NCBI GenBank assembly: GCA_026873275.1
Contig: JANTUC010000004.1
Coordinates: 434,001-498,000 of the forward strand
DNA: 64,000 bases
From: Pseudopithomyces maydicus
Lineage: Eukaryota; Ascomycota; Dothideomycetes; Pleosporales; Didymosphaeriaceae
Direction: 5' to 3'
The notes beneath the pieces were generated by a model. That model was not told where the DNA came from and did no database searches. It saw nothing but the letters and a program-made list of their open reading frames with translations. The translations under genes and the position numbers were made by a program. Within the stretch, counting starts at the first letter, position 1, and every line of letters starts with the position of its first letter. This document shows, piece by piece, positions 46,417 to 56,604 of the stretch.

Positions 46417-47077
46417 GGTTCGGTTTGCGCACTTTCTCCACGGATCCCCAGGTCGTGTTTGGTTGCGTGATTTGCTTTTGTACACTACGGTTACTTTTCT
46501 TGCTAATTGCTTGGTGCTCGGTGCTGGGGGAGTTCTTGTGTTGAGGGCTGGTCGAGCTGGTTTGGTCTGCTCAGGTTGTGCAGTACTATTAGCGTGGATG
46601 GGATGGGTCATGTTTATGTATAATCAATGCTGTCATCAGAGTGAAAAAGTGTGCAAGAGTGTGTGCTTGATCATGCAGTCGACCGCTACCTAGGTACCCG
46701 TAGGTATGCAAGCGCTCCAGGCCAGTGGGTCGCAGTGGGCGAGGGAGGTGAGGCTTGGAAGGTGCTGACAGTGACACGGTGTGACCCCTGCTCCGGCTGC
46801 CTCACTTCAGCTCGCGTGGCTGCCTTCTTTGTTCCCTCCCCAACGCTCTTACCTGTCTTCGCCTGCTGCGAGGTTCACCTGAGCCTTTAAATATCGCGCC
46901 CACCAGCCGCGTCCTGTTCTCCACTCGTCTCTCACCCGCCCGCCCTTAGACACTGCATCAGCCTAGCGCGACCTCGGGGTACCCCTTGCGGCGGCTGCGT
47001 AGCGTCGATCAGTCACCAAAAATTCCACCAGCTGTCCAAGCGACAAACACCAACTTCAACGACCCACCGTTCACAAC
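46417..47077. other. Intergenic region, about 660 bp
   Basis: Promoter and 5' UTR of the RRM gene. CT-rich tracts (CTCACCCGCCCGCCC) lie near 46930. Nothing coding. Confidence 0.4.
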
Positions 47078-48139
47078 ATGGCCTCGATGGAGTACGAGTC
47101 TGAGCAACGCGGCTATGATGGTTTGTTCCGCCCCCGTGCTTCGCGTGCGCCAGCGGGACGCTTACTGACACGACGCGCAGACGAGCCCCGTGGCTACGAC
47201 CGTGAGCGTAGCAGGTCTCCGCGCGCCGACCGCCGCGACCTGGACGACTCTCGCGCTCGCAGCGCATCGCCCATCGATCGCGACAGCCGGTAAGTGCAGC
47301 CATTGTCCAAGCCGCTGTGCAGCTTACTGACGGAATACAGCGGCCCGCCCCCAGACACGCGCGGCGGTGACGATGACAACAGCCGCAACCCGGGCTCTAA
47401 CCTCTTCGTGACGGGCATCCACCCGAGCCTCACGGAGGAGGAAGTCAGCCGTCTGTTCGAGAAGTATGGTGAGGTTGAGAAGTGCAATATCATGAAAGAT
47501 CCGCACACCAAGGAGTCCCGCGGCTTTGGCTTCGTCAAGATGGTTACCTCAGACCAGGCTGACGCCGCAAAGGAGGGTCTGCAGGGCGAAGTCCATCAAG
47601 GTAGGACGCTGAGCATCGAGAAGGCTCGCCGTGCCCGTCCGCGCACCCCAACCCCGGGCAAGTACTATGGTCCGCCCAAGCGTGGTAAGTTGAGTCCAGA
47701 GTCCTGGAATGCAAGAGCTAACCCTTGGCAGAGTTTGGTGGACGCGGTGGACGTGGAGGTCCTCCTCGCTACGGCGACCGCTATGACGACCGTCGCGGTG
47801 GAGGTTACTATGGTGGAGGCGGAGGTGGCGGCGGAGGCGGCCGCCGTTATGATGATGGCTATGGCTATCGGGGATCCCGCTACGAGGACCGTCCCTATCG
47901 CCGTGAGCGAGAGGACTACGGTTCGCGTGGAGTCGATCGCTATGCCTCTCGTGATGATCGTTATGGCCGCGATGAGCGACGTGGTGGAAGTGGAGGAGGA
48001 TACTACAATGAGCGTCCTCCGCCGCCTGCCGCTAGCGGTGGCCAGGGCAGCTACGGAGACGCTCCCCCCTCGCCAGGAAGCGTACGGTGGTGGCCGTCCG
48101 TACGAGGACCGTGGTGATGATCAACGCTATTCTCGTTAG
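47078..48139 (+). CDS. RRM/RGG RNA-binding protein, Tra2-like
   Basis: Exons 47078-47120, 47181-47289, 47341-47684 and 47732-48139; about 300 aa. The N-terminus is short and Ser/Arg-rich (RERSRSPRADRRD). One RRM at residues about 65-145 carries RNP2 (NLFVTGI) and RNP1 (RGFGFVKM). A Gly/Arg/Tyr-rich C-terminus follows (GGRGGRGGPPRYGDRYDDRR and a G10 run). The layout matches Tra2-type splicing regulators in the nucleus. The genomic frame ends at 48117 after an atypical SVRWWPSVRGPW. Removing one base (or adding two) at the C6 run 48064-48069 instead yields QEAYGGGRPYEDRGDDQRYSR ending at 48139, which fits the RGG tail. Confidence 0.85.
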
Positions 48140-49663
48140 ACCCTCACTGACCTTGCCAGAGCCGAAACGGTTCTGAGATGCTGAGCATATCCATGTCTGG
48201 GCGACATTCCCCGATTCTTCTCTCTTGTACTCCTATACACTTCTTGCAGCTCGGTTTAATACGGCTTTACATCACAGTTCGGGAATATGGTCGACAAAAG
48301 TTCTTCAATATGGTTCACGGCCCAAGTAGCATGCTCGGTAGTTTGCCAACTTGTAGCCTCAGCATCTCGTCACGGTTCTCGGCACTCGGTGGATTTCCTT
48401 AAGGAGAACGGTATCAGCTTCGGTAAAGGTTCCCAGCGCCACACATTTGGCCTCGGGTGCGCAATGCGTCTTCATTTGCGTCGACACCAAATTGTACTTC
48501 TATATGTCTGCCCTTTCGATGCACCCTGGACGTCAAAGCTGTCAATCATCACCACTTTTCACGCCCTCAACACTGTCTAAATATCTTCAATATCATATCT
48601 GGCTCGACCTGACAGCGGTCATGCCAGCAGCAACTGCCATCGCCCACACTCCATAAGCCAGCATCCGATAATATCCCACGTCCTGTCTTCATATGCGACA
48701 ACGTCTCACGCCTTTGCTTGATCCATTAGTAGAACCCAAAACTCAAGTGAAGGTCAATACTCTCATTAAACCAGCCGTCGACTATCGACTGTCAAACTTT
48801 ACCCATGGACCTCTCGGATTCAGTCTCTCATGCTGCCAATGTCCATGTAAACTATCGCCCACATTATCAGAACAAAAGATGGGCAGGCATTGAATAGGCC
48901 TACGGTAGGTACTTAGGCTTTGGACCCTTGGCTTGGAAGCCGCAGCTTCCTCGGTATCTCATGCCAAGATACGAGCAGCAAACCAAGGTGCGTTGCCACT
49001 TTCCTTTGTAGACAATTTCACACGTTGCACCTGCCTTTCTCGGGCAGGTCTCCAGCCCGCTCATTCTTCGCAAGTCGACGGGCTGCTTGTGCAGTTGCCC
49101 ACTGGCAGTGTTCACCATAGATCCCCAGGCTTCGCACTGCGATGCGATGCAGAACAGCATACCTTTGCGTAATCCCTTCGGTGCGCTATCGGTTCGCGCA
49201 CCTGGTTGGCCCCAGTCGATAGTAGAACAGTGACTGCCCTTGCCCAGGTGTCCACCGTGTCAAGTGACAAGTAAGATAAGCTAAATAGTCGCGCAAATAA
49301 AACTGATATTGGGTACCCTCCTCAATGACACGCCGAGAAGTGGGCAATATGTGCGTGGCTCGTAGCATCATCAATGTGAAGACTTTATCGTGGGACTGGC
49401 ATCTGCGACGCAAGGTATGTGAGCGGCTTGTACGACGCTGAGAGAGGGACACGTCCGGAGCAGCCACTGTGTTCCCTTTGGCCCTCTCACACCCGGTTTC
49501 CGCTACGTATATAGCTTCTACAGCCGCTTCCGCATACATACCGCGACGAGTGTAGCCGCCAAGGTAAGCCGCCTGCAAGACGGCAAGATGCATCGCTGAC
49601 TTCCCAGGCCGGCCCCCACGCAAATCTTCCGAGCACCAGCGCGCTTCGTCCCGCCCGTGTAGC
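48140..49663. other. Long intergenic region, about 1.5 kb
   Basis: The longest stretch without a supported gene in the right half. Open frames on both strands (for example the minus frame 49186-49866) lack motifs, and the latter overlaps the DUF3431 start antisense. I found no RNA gene or repeat. Confidence 0.4.
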
Positions 49664-50896
49664 ATGACGCACCGCAAACTCATTCCGTTTCTTGCGCTCG
49701 CGATACTTCTATTCTGCCTCTTTATATATTCAGGCCAGACTGCGCGTGAATCGTGGCAGAGGCTCCCGCAGCAACTACGTTTCGGTGACCAGATCGACAT
49801 TTCCGGCCAAGGTGGTGGATCGTTCGCACAGCATGCAGACACCGACTTCGTCAATTGGAATCCCAAGCCCCGCTTTCAAGCCGGCTCGCCGCTTCCAGCC
49901 GATCACAATTACACCTCGGTGTTGGTGATTGCTAAGACCAGGCGGGAGGATATACGATGGATGGACACCGAGCTTGCTGGGCAGGAGAAGGCCGTGTACA
50001 TTGCTGACGACCCGAGTGCACCGCTACATCCACCCAAAAACAAAGGACATGAGGTCATGGTGTATATATCGTGGATCATTGATAATTACGACAACTTGCC
50101 GGACGTTGCCATATTCATGCATGCACATCAGTACACATGGCATAATGACGATCTTCTCGGGCACAATGCTGGCGACATGGTGAAAAAACTGAGCCTTCCT
50201 CGTGTATGGAGGCAAGGCTTTGTGAACATGCGTTGTAATTGGTATCCCGGTTGTCCCGACTGGATGCATCCTAGCGAAACGGAGAGAAACGCGTTCAAGC
50301 AAGAAGAAATCTTTTTAGCCAAGTCCTGGAGCGAGCTGTTTCCCCTCGACCCTGTGCCTTCAATCCTTGCCCAGCCTTGCTGTGCTCAGTTCGCCCTGTC
50401 TCGCGAGCGTATACAGGCTAAACCGCATGCGCAATATCTCTGGTACCGTAACTGGTTGTTTTCAACGAAATTGGATGATTCCATGTCTGGACGAATATGG
50501 GAGTATATTTGGCAATTTGTTTTCACAGGAAGCAACATATACTGTCCCAAAGAACATGTCTGCTTTTGTGACCAATACGGCAGTTGTTTTGGAGGTGAGC
50601 AGGAGTTCGATGACTTTCTTAAGGTTAAGCATGAATTAGAAGATCGTGAGCGGGACCTTAATAACTGGAGAGAAGACCTGAAGAAGATAGAGGAAGCAAA
50701 AGCTGAGGGCAATCTCCAGGAGGCAGAGGAGATGAAGCAGCCGGAGCCCGGCAAGGATGTCACTTTCGAGAAGGAAATAGAGCGACTCCGGCCTATTGTC
50801 GACAAGCTGAAAGAAGAAGCCTGGGAGAGAGGTAAGGATCCAAAGAATAGGGCTAAAGAGGCCGAGCGAGAATGGCATGAAGGGGACGGCTTCTGA
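49664..50896 (+). CDS. DUF3431 family protein, type II membrane anchor
   Basis: Intronless, 410 aa, from ATG at 49664. A signal anchor occupies residues 6-23 (IPFLALAILLFCLFIYSG), predicting a short cytosolic tail and a luminal or extracellular domain. The DUF3431 core shows NYTSVLVIAKTRREDIRWM, ISWIIDNYDNLPDVAIFMHAH and a Cys-rich stretch (VNMRCNWYPGCPDWMHP; QPCCAQFALSRERI). This family is fungal and glycosyltransferase-like by inference only. The last 90 residues are a charged coiled coil (ELEDRERDLNNWREDLKKIE). Confidence 0.82.
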   Translation: MTHRKLIPFLALAILLFCLFIYSGQTARESWQRLPQQLRFGDQIDISGQGGGSFAQHADTDFVNWNPKPRFQAGSPLPADHNYTSVLVIAKTRREDIRWMDTELAGQEKAVYIADDPSAPLHPPKNKGHEVMVYISWIIDNYDNLPDVAIFMHAHQYTWHNDDLLGHNAGDMVKKLSLPRVWRQGFVNMRCNWYPGCPDWMHPSETERNAFKQEEIFLAKSWSELFPLDPVPSILAQPCCAQFALSRERIQAKPHAQYLWYRNWLFSTKLDDSMSGRIWEYIWQFVFTGSNIYCPKEHVCFCDQYGSCFGGEQEFDDFLKVKHELEDRERDLNNWREDLKKIEEAKAEGNLQEAEEMKQPEPGKDVTFEKEIERLRPIVDKLKEEAWERGKDPKNRAKEAEREWHEGDGF

Positions 50897-51235
50897 AGCG
50901 ATTCATGGATTTAACTGGGCGGAATTGTTCAGTTCGACAAATATGTCGGCATCGATAGCGACAGACGCTGAGGCGTAGAACCTGCTACACAATAGAATTA
51001 TAGTTCTCGATTTGATTTGGAATTCTCGAGGCTGACTAAATCGCAACTGCTGTAAAGTGTCCCTGCGGTTTTTTGTATGGACAATAACCCCACTTGTCCT
51101 AGCGCGCCAAGGCGACCATTAGAATCACATCAATCGCCAGTCTGTATTGCACTCGCAGTCCATTCACACCGTCGATACGCCTACCTCTCTTTACTTGCCA
51201 ACAGAACATAACATTCCGTATGGTATTGGCCCAAA
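50897..51235. other. Intergenic region, 340 bp
   Basis: 3' flank of the DUF3431 gene and promoter of the TPR gene. Nothing recognisable. Confidence 0.35.
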
Positions 51236-53186
51236 ATGCCGCCGAAAAACAGAGATCTCAAGCTCAAATCCAAGACCAAATCCAAAACCTCAAATCCAGA
51301 GTCTGAGGTTGATTTTTTGGAGGCAGCGGAGGAATGTGAGCAGGCTGGAGTAAGTGGTTCGAAGTTCACGCTGAAAAAAAAGAACCCTCGGAATCGTTCT
51401 CATGATCCAGTACTTTCAGTTTGGATACAAGATGATATTACGATTTTTGTCAAGGAGCTGCAGACCAAACGGCATGATCACCAGCCGGCTTGAATGAATT
51501 CATCTTACCTGCTCCTAGCCTACCCGAAATATATATATTTACTAACTTTGGTTAGGGCAAATGGCGTGCCGGAGATGCTGCTAAGGCAGCAAGATTCTTC
51601 CAGAGGGCAATTCAGACATATGACCAGGGTATGAAGATGTTCCCAAACAGTTTTGATCTTGCATACAATAAGTACGTAAACAATGCCACGAATCTCTTTG
51701 GCCTTCAAAAATACTAAAACCATGAAGGGCACATCTTGAATATGAGATTTGTGAGGATGAGCGCATCGCGGCGCACCTCAGCAACAATAGAACCGCCTTA
51801 CTGCAAGAGACGTTGACTTCACATCGTGCGGCACTTCTCTTACAGCCCGAAAATTTCGACATCCAGTTCAATACCGGACAAGTTCTGAGCTCACTCGCAG
51901 AAGCGTTTTTAGACAGCGAAATCGACGCAACGGCGAAAGTTTCTGCCCGCGAAATACTAGAAGAGGCTTGCGATCTGTTTACCAATTGCCTCGCTGCACA
52001 GCAGAAACAGTATGAGCAGATGTCTGCCGAGCTTGCGAATCTACAGGCCATGCAAGGTGAATCGCTCGCGGGTGATGTGGACTCGACGATGAATGCACGT
52101 GCCGAGGTCGACACGAAAGAAGATACAGGCAATTCTACAGAACAATCATCAACAACAGAAGAATGGGCAACGGTCGAAGAGGTCCTGACACCCGAAGTTA
52201 TTTTGGAGACTTGCACTGCGCAGCTCAATGCGTTGACAACATTGCTTGGATTATACGATGCTGTCGATCTGCCTAGGCTTGAACAGCGAACACGGTATGT
52301 CTGATAATAGAGATTGAACCTTCTTTATATAGATTCTAATACCAATAGGGATGGCCTTTTTACTGCGAATACCAGCATCCCTACCTTGGTCTCGCTCATC
52401 ACCGCGGCTGCACCTTCCGTGCCGGTACCCGAGGTCACCGGCCCTACATTGTCCATATCAGACTCCAAACCTGAAAAAGACCCCATCTCGTCTCAGAAGG
52501 ACGATGCTCTCCTGTCAGCCGCCATATTTCAATGCGCTATCGCCGAAGCGTCGTACAAAAGCGGCAACATCACAACTTTGCAATATGCTAATACAGTCGC
52601 TTCGCTCTTTTCTCCGCTACTACAAGGGGATCACTCCCCAGAGAATCGTGTAGCCCATCAATCTGCTTATGCCGACGCGCTCATAGACATGGCAGGAGCA
52701 GTGTCAGAGACTTCTTCTGATACCGAGACCCAATGGAACACCCTCTCTCAGGCTCAGGGTCTCCTTGCACAACTTTGTGCTCCTGAAAACAGCCTCTTCA
52801 TCCCATCACCTCGTCTTGCAGATATCTTCAGTGCACGAGCCGACATAGACCTCACCCGCTTCAACATATCCTTCATAAACGAAGCAAAAGCTGCTTGGAA
52901 ATCGAGCAGAAACGTTCTGATTTCCAATTCTGGAATATTTTATCGCGGAGCAAAGACTCATGCTGAGAAGTCGGGTAACAAACAGCTTGCAAGATCTGCC
53001 AGTGCAATGGCCGTCGTAGCAGAAGTACTGAAACAAGTCAACGAAAGCGGGGGCAATGCCATAGCGGCGAAAGCTAGCTGGAAAGAACAGAGTACGGAAG
53101 TGAGACGGGTGCTGGAGCAGATGGTCAACGATAAGATGCTAGGACAGCGAGAAGGCGAAGAAGTGCTGAAGATTGTTGAGCAGTGA
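51236..53186 (+). CDS. TPR-repeat protein, possibly Acl4-like ribosomal protein chaperone
   Basis: Four exons: 51236-51349, 51556-51671, 51728-52294 and 52349-53186; 544 aa. The N-terminus is Lys-rich (MPPKNRDLKLKSKTKSKTS). TPR-type helices follow: DAAKAARFFQRAIQTYDQGM, FDLAYNKAHLEYEI, and HRAALLLQPENFDIQFNTGQ. An acidic, Thr-rich insert (EVDTKEDTGNSTEQS) splits the helical region. The layout (short Lys-rich head, TPRs, acidic insert) recalls yeast Acl4, the chaperone of Rpl4, but I cannot confirm this. Intron 1 is long (206 nt) for this window. Confidence 0.75.
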
Positions 53187-53727
53187 ACAATGCCGGGAAC
53201 TAAATCGCTCTGACAATGACCGTGGACTCGTCAGCTATGCTCTTCTCAGACCCTGGAAAATATTAGGCTCCTTTTTATAGCTCTTTCCCTACATATGGGG
53301 AGTATATCACACTGTTTTGGTCAACAGGGTAGGTTTATCTTCTCATCTTTGCCTTGCGAAATCCTATCTGTGGCAAGTCGCTTGCGGTGTTACCAAATTT
53401 CAAAATAGTCCAGTCCAATACTGAGTGTTCTATCTTGCAGCGCAATTTATTTTAAAACAGTGAAATATTCCACCCATTCATGAAACCCTTCTTGATAAAT
53501 CTGCAAATTGAATCTCTAGACGTCCCAGAGAACGTGTCTCAGCACCACAATAAGGAGCATGCCTTGGTGCACGGGCCCTCTGCCTGGTCACTCTTGAGAG
53601 GCCACTTTGAAAGCATGTCTCGTGACCACGCGTCGCGCTATTTTATCAATCGCAAAACGCGTTTATGCTCAGACAATCTCTCTCTCCGTCTACGTGAGCA
53701 CGAACTCAAACTTATCACGGTGAAACA
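53187..53727. other. Intergenic region, 540 bp
   Basis: AT-rich. An open frame from 53480 overlaps the next gene's first exon in a different frame and has no motif. Confidence 0.35.
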
Positions 53728-54236
53728 ATGCAGGCAAAAACACTTGCTCCAGGGAAAGTCACGGCTTTCCAGTCGCGTGTTTACGCTCTCTTGCTGCAGG
53801 TTTGTCTCGAGCTTCTGCCGACGATACATAGCTTTCTAAAACGAGCAGATTCCAGAAGGAAAGGTAGCAACTTACGCTTCGCTTGCCGAAGCTCTGCAAA
53901 GTAGCCCCCGAGCTGTTGGTGGGGCGCTCCGTAACAACCCTTTTGCACCAGAGTATGTGAATACTGCACGCACCGTACAGACTGCTGATACGACCAGAGT
54001 ACCCTGCCACCGTATAATAGCTAGTTCAGGGGTACGATAATACGAATCCTGAATAAGAATATAACTGACCTAGGTAGTTCATTGGTGGCTTTAAGGGCGA
54101 TTGGGAGAAAGTACCCAGTGGGGTCAATCAGAACATGAAAAAGGACTTACTTGCTAAAGAAGGTGTGTTGATAGATGGTAAAGGCTATTTGGCTGATAGT
54201 TCGTGCTGGTGGAATGATTTCGCAGTGCAAACATAG
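53728..54236 (+). CDS. Methylated-DNA--protein-cysteine methyltransferase (O6-alkylguanine-DNA alkyltransferase), compact form
   Basis: Four exons: 53728-53799, 53849-53952, 53998-54031 and 54078-54236, all in agreeing phases; 122 aa. The protein starts MQAKTLAPGKVTAFQ and shows IPEGKVATYASLAEAL, the arginine-finger segment RAVGGALRNNPF and the active-site VPCHRIIASSG with the acceptor Cys. FIGGFKGDWEKVPSG follows. It removes alkyl groups from O6-guanine in a suicide reaction in the nucleus. The N-terminal domain found in most MGMTs is absent, so it has the size of alkyltransferase-like (ATL) proteins but keeps the Cys that ATLs lack. No long frame exposes it; an unseen upstream exon cannot be excluded. 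Confidence 0.85.
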
Positions 54237-54586
54237 CATCTTGTATTCCACGTAATAAAATCAACTGTCCACTGACCAATTACTCTGATGCGAGCTCGGA
54301 ATTAATTGAGATGCTAATGGAATAATAGCGTCAACAGCGATGAGGTCAGTCAGACAACAAATTTCCAGCCTGGTGTCAATGTACTGCAGTTAGACTAGAA
54401 CACAGCTAGCACCCTACAAGTACCAACGAATCCCAAATACAATTTCCTGAAAAAAGCTAGTAAGCCTACTATGAGCTAAACACACGTCAAGGTGTGCTTT
54501 TGCAAAAGAATTGCTGCAATATAACTCATGCTACGAATGTTTATGCATTCTATGGGTAGGTAAACATTCTATGGGACATTTCCAAT
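54237..54586. other. Convergent intergenic region, 350 bp
   Basis: AT-rich; contains a short direct repeat, ATTCTATGGG, at 54548 and 54566. Nothing coding. Confidence 0.4.
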
Positions 54587-55720
54587 TTAAATAAAAGTGC
54601 GGAGAAATTCGCCCAAACTCATTATAGCCATTGCCTGGCCATAGGGCATGCTCGTGATAAGAATTTTCTTGTAATGTTCCAGATCGGAGCCCATTCCTGT
54701 GCCAAAACTAACCTCAAGCAGTTCTCCTTCTGGGTTGATCCTGCTCAGCACTGCTTTGATCGCCTTAACTGCTGGCTCTAGATACTCTTTTCCTAGATAT
54801 CCCTTTCTCACGCCCTTTAGCATCCCGTAAGCAAAGCCGGCTGTAGCTGATGTCTCTTCATAACTTCCTTCCTCGACGCTGACGTCGAGTATCGTTCGCC
54901 ACATGCCATTCTCGCATTGTAATCGGGTCAGAGCTTTACATTGCGCCTCAAGAATACCAAGCAGAAAATCGCGAAGAGGGTCGCCAGGCTGGAGACGCAG
55001 TAATTCCACGAACTCTGGTATGACGATCGTAAGCCAAGCGTTTCCACGCGCCCATCTTGCCTTGGCAAAATTGTGCCCAACAGAACCATCTTTTCCGTCT
55101 TCAAATTTCCATCCGTGGAAGAAAAGACCTGTTGTAGGATCGAATAGATATTGGCAATGCAGCATGAACTGTCTTTTTGCTTCTTCCACATATTCTGGGC
55201 GGTTCAACGTGAGTCCTATCTTTGCAAGCGGCACCGCGCTCATCATTAGGGTGTCGTCCCACAGCTCGTTCTCGTTAATAGTGAGATACGTCATATGCTG
55301 GAATCCACCGTACTTTGTTCTCGGCAAGCCATTCATCAGCCACTCCGCCCACGTGTCGAGCCATGGTAGATAGGTCCTATTTTCGGTATCCTCGTACAGA
55401 TAGGCGAGCGTTAGGAATGGGCTCATCGTGTTGATGTTTTTCGTGGTTCCCCTGGCTAGCTGTTTCTCAAACCAACCGATCATGATGTCCTTTGTGTCTT
55501 GAGAGCCCGTGAGTGTGTAATAATGCCATAGGCCGTAAAGACCAATGCCGTGTGTCCATTCCCAACCATCCCAGCCTTTCGTGTCGATAACACGTCCGTC
55601 GTCCAGTCTCAAAAGAAATTCGCCGGTTTCATCGCTTATATTTACGAGATTTTGTGTGAGTAGCTGAATGGCGGAGTGGATATCGTCGGATTTTAGACCG
55701 TGTATCGTGAGCGACGACAT
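54587..55720 (-). CDS. GH105 unsaturated rhamnogalacturonyl hydrolase
   Basis: Intronless, 377 aa, from ATG at 55718-55720. No signal peptide, so the enzyme is probably cytosolic. The (alpha/alpha)6-barrel family pattern includes GWDGWEWTHGIGLYGLWHYY, ENELWDDTLMMSAVPLAKIG with the catalytic Asp in WDD, and ARWARGNAWLTIVIPEF. YEETSATAGFAYGMLKGVRKG closes the active site. The family hydrates the terminal unsaturated galacturonate of rhamnogalacturonan-I or related disaccharides made by pectin lyases. A divergently transcribed MFS transporter lies 884 bp away, which suggests uptake of the substrate followed by intracellular hydrolysis. Confidence 0.9.
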   Translation of the reverse strand: MSSLTIHGLKSDDIHSAIQLLTQNLVNISDETGEFLLRLDDGRVIDTKGWDGWEWTHGIGLYGLWHYYTLTGSQDTKDIMIGWFEKQLARGTTKNINTMSPFLTLAYLYEDTENRTYLPWLDTWAEWLMNGLPRTKYGGFQHMTYLTINENELWDDTLMMSAVPLAKIGLTLNRPEYVEEAKRQFMLHCQYLFDPTTGLFFHGWKFEDGKDGSVGHNFAKARWARGNAWLTIVIPEFVELLRLQPGDPLRDFLLGILEAQCKALTRLQCENGMWRTILDVSVEEGSYEETSATAGFAYGMLKGVRKGYLGKEYLEPAVKAIKAVLSRINPEGELLEVSFGTGMGSDLEHYKKILITSMPYGQAMAIMSLGEFLRTFI

Positions 55721-56604
55721 GTTGATTCAGAACTCGCACCTAAGTGCAAACCGACAGACTTTCTATTGGTGTTTGGAGGTAACCCGGGGGATGTGGTTTC
55801 TGCTAGAAAGGTATATCGGTAAAGCAGATGGGCAGGTTATTGAAGGTATAGAACAAACCCGAACAGAATATTTTTGAAGCCTGCAATACTTCGTGCGGTG
55901 GGACTGAACGCGTTGCTGTCGTGTTAGTGTCGGTTCTGCAATACACCGACAGTCGCTAAGAAATAACCCGATGCTATGTACGTGGTCAGATTCACATACC
56001 CAGCCATGTCCAGGTTTGTAGGATTCGCGCTAAAAGTTCTCTCGTCAACAGATCCTACGATAATAGACGATTCTTCCGACAGCTACGCCCGCTACGCAGT
56101 CGCTTGTGAATTGGTGTGGATATGGAACGGGTCAACGCCAAGGACGCCCCAGTAGTTGTGAAGCACTCGCTTCAGGAGCCGTCGGAATTAATCTTCCACC
56201 ATCCGTAGCTATTCTTTCGGCGTGTATTCACCCGGCTGCACGAGTCAAGATATTGATTGGTTGCGCACGGATGCATTCTCCGCAACTCCACCTCCACAGA
56301 CTGGGATTTGTGTGGAGAGGCCTGTCCGGGGATGACCCTCAACGGTAAAGCTAACAATACGCCCACAAGAGCGACTAAGCGATGCAAAGGCTAAGTGAGA
56401 CGAGTTCTTGGTCGCGAGGAGCGTGATCCGTACGGTTGGTGTTGCCCCGAATGGGCAACATGCCCGTGGTACTTTTCCCGGGAGGAATCCAGACAGCAGT
56501 TTATTAGAGACTGACTCCACATCATCAATCCCACTGCGAGCTGTGATCTGCTATCCGCCCAACAAGCTCGCGTCGCAGGTTTCTTTAGCATCACCAACGA
56601 CAAC
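55721..56604. promoter_or_regulatory. Divergent promoter region, GH105 / MFS transporter
   Basis: 884 bp between start codons with no supported gene. It would be the natural place for a shared carbon-source regulator; I could not pick out a specific site with confidence. Confidence 0.4.

Noticed and set aside
49186..49866. Minus-strand open frame of 226 aa
   Set aside because: No motif; its first part is antisense to the DUF3431 N-terminus.
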